A stretch of 36,040 bases of DNA from JBBQWZ01 sp038210135 (GCA_038210135.1 JBBQWZ010000055.1:1-36040), one strand, 5' to 3'; positions 1-7,965 are shown, counted from the stretch's first letter. The notes: generated from the sequence alone by a model not told the origin. Translations and numbers: made by a program.

Positions 1-316
1 AGTTCATGCACAGGCCGGTTGTTATGGAAAGTTCATGCACAGGCCGGTGGTATGGCAAGTTCATGCACAGGCCGTTGGTATGGCAAGTTCATGCACGGGC
101 CGGAGGTATGGCAAGTTCATGCACGGGCCGGTGGTTATGGCAAGTTCATGCACAGGCCGGAGGTTATGGCAAGTTCATGCACAGGCCGGTGGTATGGCAA
201 GTTCATGCACAGGCCGGTGGTATGGCAAGTTCATGCACAGGCCGGTGGTTATGGCAAGTTCATGCACAGGCCGGAGGTTATGGCAAGTTCATGCACAGGC
301 CGGAGGCCTATGCCAC
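1..316. repeat. Tandem repeat array 1, 11 copies, 28/29 bp unit
   Basis: Eleven near-identical units follow head to tail. The AGTTCATG landmark occurs at 1, 30, 58, 86, 114, 143, 172, 200, 228, 257 and 286, so the period alternates between 28 and 29 bp through one extra T in GGTTATGG against GGTATGG. The unit core is CACAGGCCGG(T/A)GG followed by a linker GGCAAGTTCATG. The last copy changes to CACAGGCCGGAGGCCTATG, the same core as the second array at 13189-13773. The window opens inside the array, so it may extend further left. Open frames across it are a by-product of the stop-free unit. Confidence 0.95.
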
Positions 317-340
317 TAGCCCTTGTTCTCGCCCGTCACG

Positions 341-346
341 TATAAT
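341..346 (+). promoter_or_regulatory. Putative -10 box of greA
   Basis: A perfect TATAAT lies 9 bases before the greA ATG at 356. A start of transcription about 7 bases downstream would leave almost no 5' leader. No convincing -35 is visible; TAGCCC at 317-322 has an 18-base spacing but is a poor match. A GAAGG at 347-351 could serve as a close Shine-Dalgarno if transcription starts earlier. Confidence 0.5.
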
Positions 347-355
347 GAAGGGCGA

Positions 356-844
356 ATGGACGATCTCAAGAAGAAACTGCAGGACGAGATCGCGGCCCTC
401 GAATACGAGCTTCGTAACGAGCTGCCTAGGGAAATCCAAAAGGCGCGGCTCCATGGCGACCTCAGCGAGAACGCGGAGTATCACGCAGCCAAAGAGCGGC
501 AGTCGTACGTGGACGCGCGGCTCAGCCAGGTGCAGGGCCGCTTGCGGCAGCTTTCGATGGTCGACATGTCCAAGATTCCCCACGGGAAAGTGGGCCTCGG
601 CTCCACCGTGGACGTCCTCGACCTCGATAAAGACGAGAAGATGACGTACAAGCTAGTCACCAGCGAAGAAGCCGACGTGCACAAAGGCATGATTTCGACC
701 AGTTCTCCGATCGGCCGCGGACTTCTGAACAAGGTAGTCGGAGACACGGTGAAAATCGTGATTCCCGGAGGCACCAGGGAGATGGAAGTTCTAAAATTGT
801 CAACCATCCACGACATCGCCGTGGTGGATGTGGCGAAGGAATAG
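356..844 (+). CDS. greA: Transcription elongation factor GreA
   Basis: This 162-residue protein matches GreA/GreB in length and layout. GreA enters the RNA polymerase secondary channel and stimulates cleavage of backtracked RNA. The N-terminal coiled coil carries the family signature DLSENAEYHAAKE, with the acidic residues at the tip that coordinate the catalytic magnesium. The C-terminal FKBP-like domain contains the typical stretch SPIGRGLLNK followed by a basic and beta-rich end. The start at ATG 356 is chosen over an in-frame TTG at 323 because it begins right at the coiled coil and follows the -10 box. The tandem array ends about 40 bases upstream, so the promoter sits at the edge of the repeats. 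The next gene follows after 42 bases and may be co-transcribed. Confidence 0.95.
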   Translation: MDDLKKKLQDEIAALEYELRNELPREIQKARLHGDLSENAEYHAAKERQSYVDARLSQVQGRLRQLSMVDMSKIPHGKVGLGSTVDVLDLDKDEKMTYKLVTSEEADVHKGMISTSSPIGRGLLNKVVGDTVKIVIPGGTREMEVLKLSTIHDIAVVDVAKE

Positions 845-886
845 CATGCACGCGGACTCCTTGAGTGGAGGCCCGCGGAGGATTTT

Positions 887-1516
887 ATGACGTTCACTCG
901 CGCAATCGGCGTCGCTTGCAACAAGGTGATCTTGCTGATCGTGCGTGGGCTCGCGCTTTCACGAATCCACCCGAACGCCCTCACTGCCTTCGGACTGGTC
1001 ATCAACATCGTCGCCGCCGTGATGCTCGCCGCCGGCAACTTCCGCTGGGCTGGAGTCGTCATTATCGGCGCCGGACTCTTCGATATGGTGGACGGACGCG
1101 TCGCCCGCGAGACTAACCAGGTCACGCGCTTCGGCGGCTTCTTCGATTCCGTCCTCGACCGCTACTCCGACCTCGCCCTACTGATGGGAATGCTGGTCTG
1201 GTATGGCTCCATCAACCGGCCTTTTTACGTCGTGCTGACGGCTCTCGCGATGACCGCCTGCGTCATGATCAGCTACGCCAGGGCGCGCGCGGAGAACACG
1301 ATTCCGCAGTGCAAAGTGGGCTTCCTAGAGCGTCCCGAACGCGTCGTTCTGCTCATCATAGGAGCCCTGTTCGATCGCATGGCGCCGGTCCTCTGGGTGA
1401 TCGCCGTCCTGGGAAATCTGACCGTGATCCATCGCATGGTGTTCACGTTCCAGGAATCCAAGCGGTTAGAAGAAGCCCAACTCCGCCCGGCCGCCGCGAA
1501 GACCGCCGCCCGATAG
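887..1516 (+). CDS. CDP-alcohol phosphatidyltransferase family protein
   Basis: This is a 209-residue integral membrane enzyme of the CDP-alcohol phosphatidyltransferase family, which swaps the CMP of a CDP-linked lipid or alcohol for another alcohol in phospholipid synthesis. The complete family signature DX2DGX2ARX8GX3DX3D is present, starting at DMVDG and ending with FFDSVLDR; its aspartates bind metal and the CDP group. Several hydrophobic segments flank it. ATG 887 has a clear GGAGG at 877-881. Whether it is PgsA-like (glycerol phosphate acceptor) or an inositol-phosphate or other alcohol transferase cannot be told from the motif alone. It follows greA closely on the same strand. The sequence after its stop runs into a dispersed repeat. 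Confidence 0.85.
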   Translation: MTFTRAIGVACNKVILLIVRGLALSRIHPNALTAFGLVINIVAAVMLAAGNFRWAGVVIIGAGLFDMVDGRVARETNQVTRFGGFFDSVLDRYSDLALLMGMLVWYGSINRPFYVVLTALAMTACVMISYARARAENTIPQCKVGFLERPERVVLLIIGALFDRMAPVLWVIAVLGNLTVIHRMVFTFQESKRLEEAQLRPAAAKTAAR

Positions 1517-1552
1517 GTGGCATTAGGGCCGGTCGGCTCCCTTAAGGGCGGG

Positions 1553-1580
1553 GTCCCGTCGCTCACGCTCGGGGTTCAAG
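1553..1580. repeat. Dispersed intergenic repeat, copy A
   Basis: This carries the module GTCCCGTCGCTCACGCTC followed by GGGGTTCAAG. Near-identical modules occur at 2471-2499 and 16631-16659, all in the same orientation and all between genes. Just upstream, 1532-1548 resembles the CCGCTCCCTTACGG module seen beside the third copy. Confidence 0.85.
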
Positions 1581-1641
1581 CCGGAAAGTTTCACAAAGCC
1601 AGAGCTTCATCATAAAGCGGTGGATGTGCCGCGCTAGGAGT

Positions 1642-2208
1642 TTACGCCGCCTGGGCCGATTGGGCTGTCGGGAAGGCCGCGGATGCGGCTAGATCTGCGT
1701 CTACATTGGCCGCTTGCGCAGCCGGAATCGGCGATTTCAAAACGAAGCCATTTGCATTGCGGCTGGCTAGGAAGTCCATCGTTTCTGTCAGTTTGCGGCG
1801 CTCAAGGATCAGGTTATTAAGATCGACAAGGGCGTTCACGAGGAGCTTGCGGAGGCGGATTTCGTGGCGGGAGAGGACGTCCAGGGCGCGGATGATCTTG
1901 TAGGTGTCGGCTTCTTCGTCGGCGAAGAGTCGGGCTTCGAGGGACGGGATGCGCTTGAGACGCCATTCGAAGTCGATGATGGTTTGGGCGAGGTTCTGTT
2001 CGGCTGCGGATTGCGGGTCGAGGCGGGCGAGGTTGGCGGTCAGGTAGGTTTTGTAATCCTGCTCTTCGGCGGGGAGATACGGCTTCAGCGAGGTGAGGCC
2101 GTGGGTGGTTGCGTTCTGGCTGCTGGTGGCTTTGCCGTCGGCGGTGGCGGGGCCGGTGGATCGCGTCGCGTTTGCGCGGTTGACGGCTCGGCGTTCTTGT
2201 CTGGTCAT
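1642..2208 (-). CDS. Hypothetical protein of the STGP/NAxxHGL family
   Basis: This 188-residue protein has a basic N-terminal motif: RRAVNRANA, then STGPATADGK, SSQNA and THGL. I recognise this arrangement from a large paralogous family in Acidobacteria and related soil bacteria; its function is not known to me. The middle is predominantly charged and helical (about residues 50-150), and the C-terminus is rich in alanine and serine. The start at 2208 (ATG) is chosen because AGGAGA precedes it by about 8 bases and the family motif begins within a few residues; a longer frame reaching 2382 adds a proline-rich stretch that looks non-coding. The gene is alone on its strand and is flanked on both sides by copies of one dispersed repeat, which may mean it moves or is copied as a unit. 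Confidence 0.75.
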   Translation of the reverse strand: MTRQERRAVNRANATRSTGPATADGKATSSQNATTHGLTSLKPYLPAEEQDYKTYLTANLARLDPQSAAEQNLAQTIIDFEWRLKRIPSLEARLFADEEADTYKIIRALDVLSRHEIRLRKLLVNALVDLNNLILERRKLTETMDFLASRNANGFVLKSPIPAAQAANVDADLAASAAFPTAQSAQAA

Positions 2209-2365
2209 GGGGTTGTCTCCTGCGCTCAGTATGCTGGGCGGGGTCAAGGGGGTTGGGGGGTGCGGGGGAGGTTCGCGCTGATTTGATTGGAGATATATTT
2301 TCGTTTCGCGTGTGATCGGGTCCGGGGGGCTCGGTCGAAAATCAGTGTTATTGTCCGCTTCCGAC

Positions 2366-2382
2366 GTGCTCCTTTGGAGCAC
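2366..2382. repeat. Perfect hairpin GTGCTCC-TTT-GGAGCAC
   Basis: Seven base pairs close a three-base loop. There is only a short TTT after it on the plus strand, so it is a weak terminator candidate and fits better with the other short-loop hairpins of the intergenic regions here. Confidence 0.7.
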
Positions 2383-2470
2383 TTTGGGCGCGGCTCGGAT
2401 GCGGGAGTTACTGTCCGCTTCTCGGATCGCGCGGAATCCGCGCCCTCACTGGCGCGGTTATTCGCGCGGG

Positions 2471-2499
2471 GAGTCCCGTCGCTTACGCTCCGGGTTCAA
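2471..2499. repeat. Dispersed intergenic repeat, copy B
   Basis: This carries GAGTCCCGTCGCTTACGCTC followed by CGGGTTCAA. It is identical over this length to copy C at 16631-16659 and close to copy A at 1553-1580. A GCGATCTTACGATCGC palindrome follows 25 bases later; a related GCGATCTTGCGA precedes copy C, so the same modules recur in a different order. Confidence 0.85.
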
Positions 2500-2567
2500 A
2501 TCCGCGGGGTTCGCGTGGAAAGTGCGATCTTACGATCGCGCGTCGTGGCTGAGGATTTGGGATTGCC

Positions 2568-4151
2568 CTAGTTCCAGACCTTCAGGCGCGACCACACATC
2601 AGGCAGGCTCGGATTCAGGGCGCGGCACACGTAGATGCCGATATTCTCCTCCGCCATGCCGAGCGGGTGTCCGACTCGCGCACCTTCCTCGACGCCGCCG
2701 ACGCAATTTCGCGCGAACCAGTTCGGATTCTGCGAAAGGATAATCAGGACTTCGCCCGAGTAGCCGCGAGGCCCCCACAGGAAGTAGCTCTGGTGCCCGC
2801 TGATGGCCTTCGGCAAGCCGTACTTGGGCCCGAAGAAATCGATCGCTCCGGCTTGCCCGTAGTTGCCTGCGAGAATCCCGGCGCGGACTTTGTCCGTCGG
2901 CGGCAGACGGTTGTAGACGCGCGCCGTAGCCTCCACCATCTCCGGCCAACCGAACTGGTCGGCGAGGTGTTGCGGCAGCACGCTGACGTGGTTCACTTCC
3001 GTCTTCGGCGCCTTGACCGGCGACATTTCTTGCAGCTTCAGCAAGGTTTCGACGGGCAGGATCGGCGTGACGATGCAGGCGATGAAGCCGGAGACGACGA
3101 GCATCACCGTGCATAACAAAGCCTGCGACCAGCGCGGACGCGCCGCCCACCAGACTCCACCGGCCGCATACATGATCGGGTAAATCGGCCCCAGGTAATA
3201 ATTTTTCGCGGCGAGCAGAAACATCAGGACGAAAAAGACGCAGAACGTTACGGCCATCCAGCGGTACGCCGGCTGCATCTCACCATCGCGCTGCTCGCGT
3301 TGGCGGAATAGCCACCACAATCCGCCGAGACAGACCAGCATTCCAATGGGACCAGCCACCAGGACTTGCTGGGCGACGAAATCCACGGGACCAAGCACTA
3401 CGTTCTTCCCGCTCTTCCGGACGTTCTCAAGCAGCTCGAGCGTTGCGAAGTGATGCGTGAATTGCCAAATCACGTTGGGCAGGAAAATCAGAAACGCGAT
3501 GCCCAGACCCATCCAAAAGCGCTTCTCGCGGACGGCCTTCCAGGAGTTAGTGAGGATGAGCCCCGCGCCAAGCGCGACCAGGAAGAAGGCCGTGGAATGC
3601 TTATTCTCAAGTCCGAGGCCCGCGAAGACGCCGGCCCACAGCCAGTTCTTCGTGTCTCCTTTGAGTGCCTTGATCACGAAGTATACGGCCGCGGTCCAAT
3701 ACACCGGCTCGAAGGCGTTCATGGACAGCATGTTGTCCATGACCAGAAACAATGGCGACGCGATGACCGCAATACAGGCAATGACGACGGCGGCGGTCGC
3801 GCCGCCAAGTTCGATGACGACCAGGCCGGTGAGGAAGACCTTCACGGCTCCGGCGAGGGCGGGCAACAAGCGGACTCCGGAAAGCGAGTCGCCGAACAAC
3901 GCGCGGCCGAGCCATGCGTAGACGGCGACGAGCGGGGCGTGGTCGGCGTAGCCGAAATCGAGATGCTCCCCGCAGGCGAAGAAGTACAGTTCGTCGCGGA
4001 AGTAGCCGTAGCCGCGATTTGCGAACAGATGAAAGAGCAGCTTGCAGATGGCGAATCCGGCGGCGATGTACATCAACCGGCGAGTGAGGTCGATGGGCGC
4101 CGTCGAAGTAGTAAGCTCTGGACCGGAGACCGGTTGAAGTTCTTGTTCCAT
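2568..4151 (-). CDS. Glycosyltransferase family 39-type membrane protein
   Basis: This 527-residue polytopic membrane protein resembles the PMT_2/ArnT-like GT39 family, which moves a sugar from a polyprenyl-phosphate donor to an acceptor outside the inner membrane. Evidence is the early stretch GYFRDELYFFACGEHLD in the first periplasmic loop, whose acidic and aromatic residues are typical of the family's catalytic loop, followed by about ten hydrophobic segments and a soluble C-terminal domain of about 180 residues. The ATG at 4151 leaves a 40-residue cytoplasmic tail before the first helix; no strong ribosome site is visible. It is monocistronic and faces away from the downstream amino-acid operon, sharing the region 4152-4334 with it. 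The acceptor (protein, lipid or glycan) cannot be inferred. Confidence 0.85.
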   Translation of the reverse strand: MEQELQPVSGPELTTSTAPIDLTRRLMYIAAGFAICKLLFHLFANRGYGYFRDELYFFACGEHLDFGYADHAPLVAVYAWLGRALFGDSLSGVRLLPALAGAVKVFLTGLVVIELGGATAAVVIACIAVIASPLFLVMDNMLSMNAFEPVYWTAAVYFVIKALKGDTKNWLWAGVFAGLGLENKHSTAFFLVALGAGLILTNSWKAVREKRFWMGLGIAFLIFLPNVIWQFTHHFATLELLENVRKSGKNVVLGPVDFVAQQVLVAGPIGMLVCLGGLWWLFRQREQRDGEMQPAYRWMAVTFCVFFVLMFLLAAKNYYLGPIYPIMYAAGGVWWAARPRWSQALLCTVMLVVSGFIACIVTPILPVETLLKLQEMSPVKAPKTEVNHVSVLPQHLADQFGWPEMVEATARVYNRLPPTDKVRAGILAGNYGQAGAIDFFGPKYGLPKAISGHQSYFLWGPRGYSGEVLIILSQNPNWFARNCVGGVEEGARVGHPLGMAEENIGIYVCRALNPSLPDVWSRLKVWN

Positions 4152-4251
4152 TGGAGAGGGTCGCGACTCTATTAGTGTCTAACAGGATTGCTCCCGTGAG
4201 ATTCGCACTGGGCTGCGTCGCGGCGGCAACCGGCAGGGTGAGCGAACCCGG

Positions 4252-4257
4252 TACAAT
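4252..4257 (+). promoter_or_regulatory. Possible -10 box of the catabolic operon
   Basis: TACAAT lies about 78 bases before the permease ATG at 4335. No good -35 is visible at the expected distance. It is the best -10 match in the divergent gap between 4151 and 4335. Confidence 0.3.
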
Positions 4258-4334
4258 AGCGCACCGCCCGCAATCGATGTGGTCCGCGGAATGTGGATCG
4301 GCGGCGGCGATGGACGCCATCGGCTTTCACCGCA

Positions 4335-5633
4335 ATGACGAAATCCACGGCACAACTGGCGCGCCGGTTAGGCGTATTCGACGCGACGATGCTCGTGATG
4401 GGCGGGATCGTGGGCGCGGGCATCTTTGTCACTCCGTACGTGGTCGCCCGCCAGGTTCATACGACGGAATTGATCCTCGGCGCGTGGCTCGCCGGCGGAG
4501 CGATCGCGATGCTCGGAGCGTTCGTGTACGCGGAATTGGCGGCGCGGCGGCCCGATGTCGGCGGGCAGTACGCATATCTGCGCGATGCGTTCCATCCCGG
4601 AGTCGCGTTCGTGTACGGGTGGATCCTATTGCTGGTGACGCAATCCGGCGGGATGGCGGCAGTGGCCCTGACGTTCGCACGCTACTTCCTCGAACTGACG
4701 CGGCTGGCGATTCCGGAATGGTCCGTAGCGATGCTGACTCTGGTGGCGTTAACGATTGTGAATGCGCTGGGCGTGCGTGCGGGATCGACGGTGCAGAACG
4801 TCCTGATGGTTTTGAAGATCGGCGCGATCGCGATCCTGGTCGGCGCGGGGTTGTTCGCGGACCACGCGGCAGCAGGTCCAATGGGAGTAGCGGCATCCTC
4901 GACGTTCCTCGATTTCGGAACGGCGCTGGTGCCGATTCTGTTTGCGTACGGCGGCTGGCAGACGGCGAGCTTTGTAGCAGCGGAGATGCGGAATCCGCAG
5001 CGAGACCTTCCGCGCGGTCTGCTAATGGGCGTCGGCGCAGTGATCGTGTTGTCTGTCGCGGTGACGTTCGTGTGCCTGCGCGTATTGGGTCCGGAAGGCT
5101 TGGCGAACGCTCCGGCGCCGGCGACTTCGGTGATGCGGGCGGCGCTCGGCGAGACCGGCGCGCGGATCATTGCGGTCGGCATCACCATCTCGACGCTTGG
5201 TTTCCTGAGCCAGGGAATGCTGACGGCGCCGCGCGTCTACTACGCGATGGCCCAGGATGGCGTCTTCTTCCAGAGCGTCGGCAGGCTGAATCCCAAGACC
5301 GCGGCCCCCGTGGTTGCGATTGCGCTGCAGGGTCTGGCGGCGACGGTGATCGCGCTGTCGGGCAAGTACGAGCAGATTCTGAATTATGTGGTCTCGGTGG
5401 ACTTCATCAGCTTCGGGCTGACGGGGTTGACGCTGTTCGTGTTCCGGCACCGGGACGGCGACAACGCGAGCTATCGCGCTCCGGGACATCCGTATACGAC
5501 GGCCGCTTTTACGCTCGCGTGCTGGAGCGTAGTGGCGGCGACGATCTACCAGTATCCGCAGAACAGCGTCATCGGCTTGGCTATCCTACTAAGCGGAATC
5601 CCGATTTACTTTTTATGGAAACGACTTCAATAA
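4335..5633 (+). CDS. APC-family amino acid permease
   Basis: This 432-residue inner-membrane protein is an amino acid-polyamine-organocation transporter that should import amino acids. Its first helix carries the glycine-rich substrate-binding turn MGGIVGAGIF, the hallmark of the LAT/APC group, and about twelve hydrophobic segments follow. ATG 4335 is preferred because the protein then starts just before helix 1; a GTG at 4293 would add an arginine-rich extension. It is the first gene of a seven-gene plus-strand run. Its end overlaps the next start by 19 bases (5615-5633), which suggests translational coupling. The substrate is unknown, but all the downstream enzymes act on amino acids or peptides. 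Confidence 0.9.
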   Translation: MTKSTAQLARRLGVFDATMLVMGGIVGAGIFVTPYVVARQVHTTELILGAWLAGGAIAMLGAFVYAELAARRPDVGGQYAYLRDAFHPGVAFVYGWILLLVTQSGGMAAVALTFARYFLELTRLAIPEWSVAMLTLVALTIVNALGVRAGSTVQNVLMVLKIGAIAILVGAGLFADHAAAGPMGVAASSTFLDFGTALVPILFAYGGWQTASFVAAEMRNPQRDLPRGLLMGVGAVIVLSVAVTFVCLRVLGPEGLANAPAPATSVMRAALGETGARIIAVGITISTLGFLSQGMLTAPRVYYAMAQDGVFFQSVGRLNPKTAAPVVAIALQGLAATVIALSGKYEQILNYVVSVDFISFGLTGLTLFVFRHRDGDNASYRAPGHPYTTAAFTLACWSVVAATIYQYPQNSVIGLAILLSGIPIYFLWKRLQ

Positions 5634-6712
5634 CGACGCCGCCGAGAACGATGCGCTCGGCCTACATGCATTTCGCAAAGATGCATACCGGCGCACGCTT
5701 CAATCTGGCGACATCCGGCGTCGCGAACCTACCGCGCACGGCGCTTCCTATCACGCTCGACGACATCGAGCTAAGCGGGCCGAGCCGATATGGCTACGAG
5801 CCATTGCAAGAGGCGCTGGCGGAGAAGTCGGGTGTTCCGAAGGAGTGCGTGGTCCGCGCGGACGGCACCTCGATGGCGAACTTCCTGGCGATGGCGGCGT
5901 TGATCGAGCCGGGCGATGAAGTGTTGATCGAGCAGCCGGTGTACGAACTGATGTTACGCGCGGCGGAATACCTGGGCGCGAACGTCAAGCGGTTTCCGCG
6001 GCGGTTTGGCCTCGATCCTGCGGTAGTCGAGGAACACATCACGCCGCATACGAAGCTGGTAGTGATCACCAATCTGCACAATCCTTCGGGGGTTTACAAC
6101 GACGACCTGACGCTCCGCAATGTTGGAGAGGTGGCGAAGGAGGCCGGCGCGCGCGTGCTGGTGGACGAGGTGTACCTCGACGCCGCGTTCGATCAACCGC
6201 GGCTTTCGGCGTTTCACCTGGGTCCGCATTTTGTAACCACGAGCAGCCTAACGAAGGTGTACGGCCTCAGCGGGCTGCGCTGCGGCTGGATTCTCGCAGA
6301 GCCGGCTTTGGCTGAAAAGATGTGGAGGCTGAACGATCTGTTCGCTTCGATTCCGGCGCATTGCTCGGAACGCCTCAGCGTGATCGCGCTGAAGAATCTG
6401 GACTCCATTCTGGAGCACGTCCAGCCGCTGCTCGCGACGAATCAGCAACTGACGAATTGGTTTCTCGATACGCGCGATGACCTGGATTGCACGCGTCCGA
6501 GATACGGGACGATCTTCTTTCCGCGGCTGCGGAATGGGAGCGTCGATGAGTTCTGCGAACTGCTGCGGGAGAAGTACGAGACCGTGGTGGTTCCGGGGCG
6601 GTTCTTTGAAATGCCGGATCATTTCCGGATCGGCGTCGGCGGAGATACGAACACCTTGAAGCAAGGCCTCGAGCGAATTGGGCAGGCACTGGATGAGATG
6701 AGAAAACGATGA
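5615..6712 (+). CDS. PLP-dependent aminotransferase, class I/II
   Basis: This 365-residue fold-type I aminotransferase moves an amino group between an amino acid and a 2-oxo acid using pyridoxal phosphate. The cofactor lysine is K214 in SSLTKVYGLSG. N156 in TNLHNPSG and D184/Y187 in VDEVYLD are the usual PLP ring and hydroxyl contacts, and an arginine in the C-terminal FRIGVGG is placed to bind the substrate carboxylate. ATG 5615 lies inside the end of the permease gene; the open frame extends far upstream, but that part is only the shadow of the permease. It ends in a 4-bp ATGA overlap with the next gene. It is a paralogue of the last gene of the operon (10989-12098). The amino donor cannot be told. 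Confidence 0.9.
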   Translation: METTSITTPPRTMRSAYMHFAKMHTGARFNLATSGVANLPRTALPITLDDIELSGPSRYGYEPLQEALAEKSGVPKECVVRADGTSMANFLAMAALIEPGDEVLIEQPVYELMLRAAEYLGANVKRFPRRFGLDPAVVEEHITPHTKLVVITNLHNPSGVYNDDLTLRNVGEVAKEAGARVLVDEVYLDAAFDQPRLSAFHLGPHFVTTSSLTKVYGLSGLRCGWILAEPALAEKMWRLNDLFASIPAHCSERLSVIALKNLDSILEHVQPLLATNQQLTNWFLDTRDDLDCTRPRYGTIFFPRLRNGSVDEFCELLREKYETVVVPGRFFEMPDHFRIGVGGDTNTLKQGLERIGQALDEMRKR

Positions 6713-7965
6713 AACACGGGCTGGTTTTGCTGAGCTTTGTATTATTGGCTGACGATTCATTGCTGCAGAAGCCGGAAGTGAGGAAGGCTCTGGATTGGAT
6801 CGAAACCAATCACGCGGCGAACATCCGGAAGCAGATTGAGATCTCGGAGATTCCGGCTCCGACCTTCGCCGAGGGGACACGCGCGGCGGCGCTGGTGAAG
6901 GAGTTTCAGCGGATCGGCTTGCAGGATATTGAGACCGATGAGCGAAAGAATGTGCTGGGTTGGCGCTACGGGACTTCGCCAAGAGCGATCGTCGTGGCGG
7001 CGCATCTCGACACCGTATTTCCGGCGGGCACCGACGTTAAGGTAAAGCAGGAAGGCAAGCGGCTGGTGGGACCCGGGATCGGAGACGATGGTCGCGGATT
7101 GGCGGCGATGCTCGCGATCGCCGAGGCGATTCAGCGGGCCGATATCAAGACCAATCACACCATCCTGTTCGTAGCGAACTGCTGCGAGGAAGGATTGGGC
7201 GATCTGTTGGGCATCAAGTATCTATCGAAGGAAAGTAAGTTCAAAGATCGGATCGACGCCTTCATTTCGATTGACGGCCTGGACCCTTCGCGCATTGTGA
7301 ATCGGGCCTTGGCGAGCAAGCGCTACCGGATTACGGTGCGCGGGCCGGGCGGGCATAGCTGGGGAAATTTCGGCCGCGTGAGTCCGACGCACGCGCTTGG
7401 TCGCATCATGGCGAAATTCGCGGACACGGAAGTTCCGGCGAATCCCAAAACGACGTTCAACATCGGCAAGATCGGCGGCGGCACTTCGATCAATGCGATT
7501 GCGGTCGAGGCGTGGATGGAAGTGGATATGCGGTCGGAGAGCGACGCAGAACTCGAGAAACTGGAGCAGAAGTTGTTGGCGGTAGCGCGCGCGGGAGTCG
7601 CCGAAGAGAATCGGTTCCGCGAGAAGAATGCGCAGAACAAGTCGGCGCGCAGCGGCGAGTCTAGGTTAACGCTCGAACCGAAACTTCTGACGGTTCGCTA
7701 TGGCGGCGAGACACCGGTGAATTCGCCGTTGGTCGAAGCTTCGCAATGGGCGGCGCGGCATTTCGGGCTGCGTCCAGTGCTCGAAATCGGTAGCACGGAC
7801 GCGAACGTTCCGATCAATTTGCACAAACAAGGCGTGACGTTAGGGGGCGGCGGAACGGGCGGCGACGCGCATGCTCTCGAAGAGTGGTTCGATCCGGAGG
7901 GCGCGTGGAAGGGCGCGCAGCAGGTGCTGCTGACGGTGCTTTCGTGGGATGTGAGGCAGAAATGA
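6709..7965 (+). CDS. M20-family metallopeptidase, probably exported
   Basis: This 418-residue protein belongs to the M20 zinc peptidase family (PepT/CPG2-like). Metal ligands are visible in order: AAHLDTV (H99, D101), GIGDDGRG (D126/D127), NCCEEG (E160/E161, catalytic base and ligand) and a late GDAHALEEWF histidine. An inserted dimerisation domain begins around the segment RGPGGHSWG. The N-terminus MKHGLVLLSFVLLADDS is short, positively charged and hydrophobic, so it may be a signal peptide; this would place the enzyme in the periplasm, unlike its neighbours. It would release amino acids from small peptides for the permease. It overlaps both neighbours by 4 bp (ATGA at 6709-6712 and 7962-7965). 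Confidence 0.88.
   Translation: MKHGLVLLSFVLLADDSLLQKPEVRKALDWIETNHAANIRKQIEISEIPAPTFAEGTRAAALVKEFQRIGLQDIETDERKNVLGWRYGTSPRAIVVAAHLDTVFPAGTDVKVKQEGKRLVGPGIGDDGRGLAAMLAIAEAIQRADIKTNHTILFVANCCEEGLGDLLGIKYLSKESKFKDRIDAFISIDGLDPSRIVNRALASKRYRITVRGPGGHSWGNFGRVSPTHALGRIMAKFADTEVPANPKTTFNIGKIGGGTSINAIAVEAWMEVDMRSESDAELEKLEQKLLAVARAGVAEENRFREKNAQNKSARSGESRLTLEPKLLTVRYGGETPVNSPLVEASQWAARHFGLRPVLEIGSTDANVPINLHKQGVTLGGGGTGGDAHALEEWFDPEGAWKGAQQVLLTVLSWDVRQK

Larger units (their letters stand above)
2209..2567. other. Gene-free stretch with mosaic repeats and hairpins
   Basis: No credible gene was found here. The stretch holds a perfect 7-bp hairpin at 2366-2382, the 15-bp direct repeat GTTAYTGTCCGCTTC at 2347-2361 and 2407-2421 (exactly 60 bp apart), dispersed repeat copy B at 2471-2499 and a GCGATC-TTAC-GATCGC hairpin at 2524-2539. 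It lies upstream of the minus-strand hypothetical gene and downstream of the glycosyltransferase. Confidence 0.7.

Noticed and set aside
1..316. CRISPR array reading of the tandem repeats
   Set aside because: There are no unique spacers between repeats and no cas genes; units are contiguous, so these are tandem repeats.
6..644. A 212-residue forward frame over array 1 and greA
   Set aside because: It reads array 1 and then greA in the wrong frame; greA at 356-844 explains the region.
2366..2382. Intrinsic terminator
   Set aside because: The hairpin is followed by only three T on the plus strand and none usable on the minus strand; it is better treated as part of the repeat-rich gap.
4151..5614. 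Long upstream extension of the first aminotransferase frame
   Set aside because: It is arginine- and glycine-rich and is the permease gene read in another frame; the aminotransferase starts at 5615.
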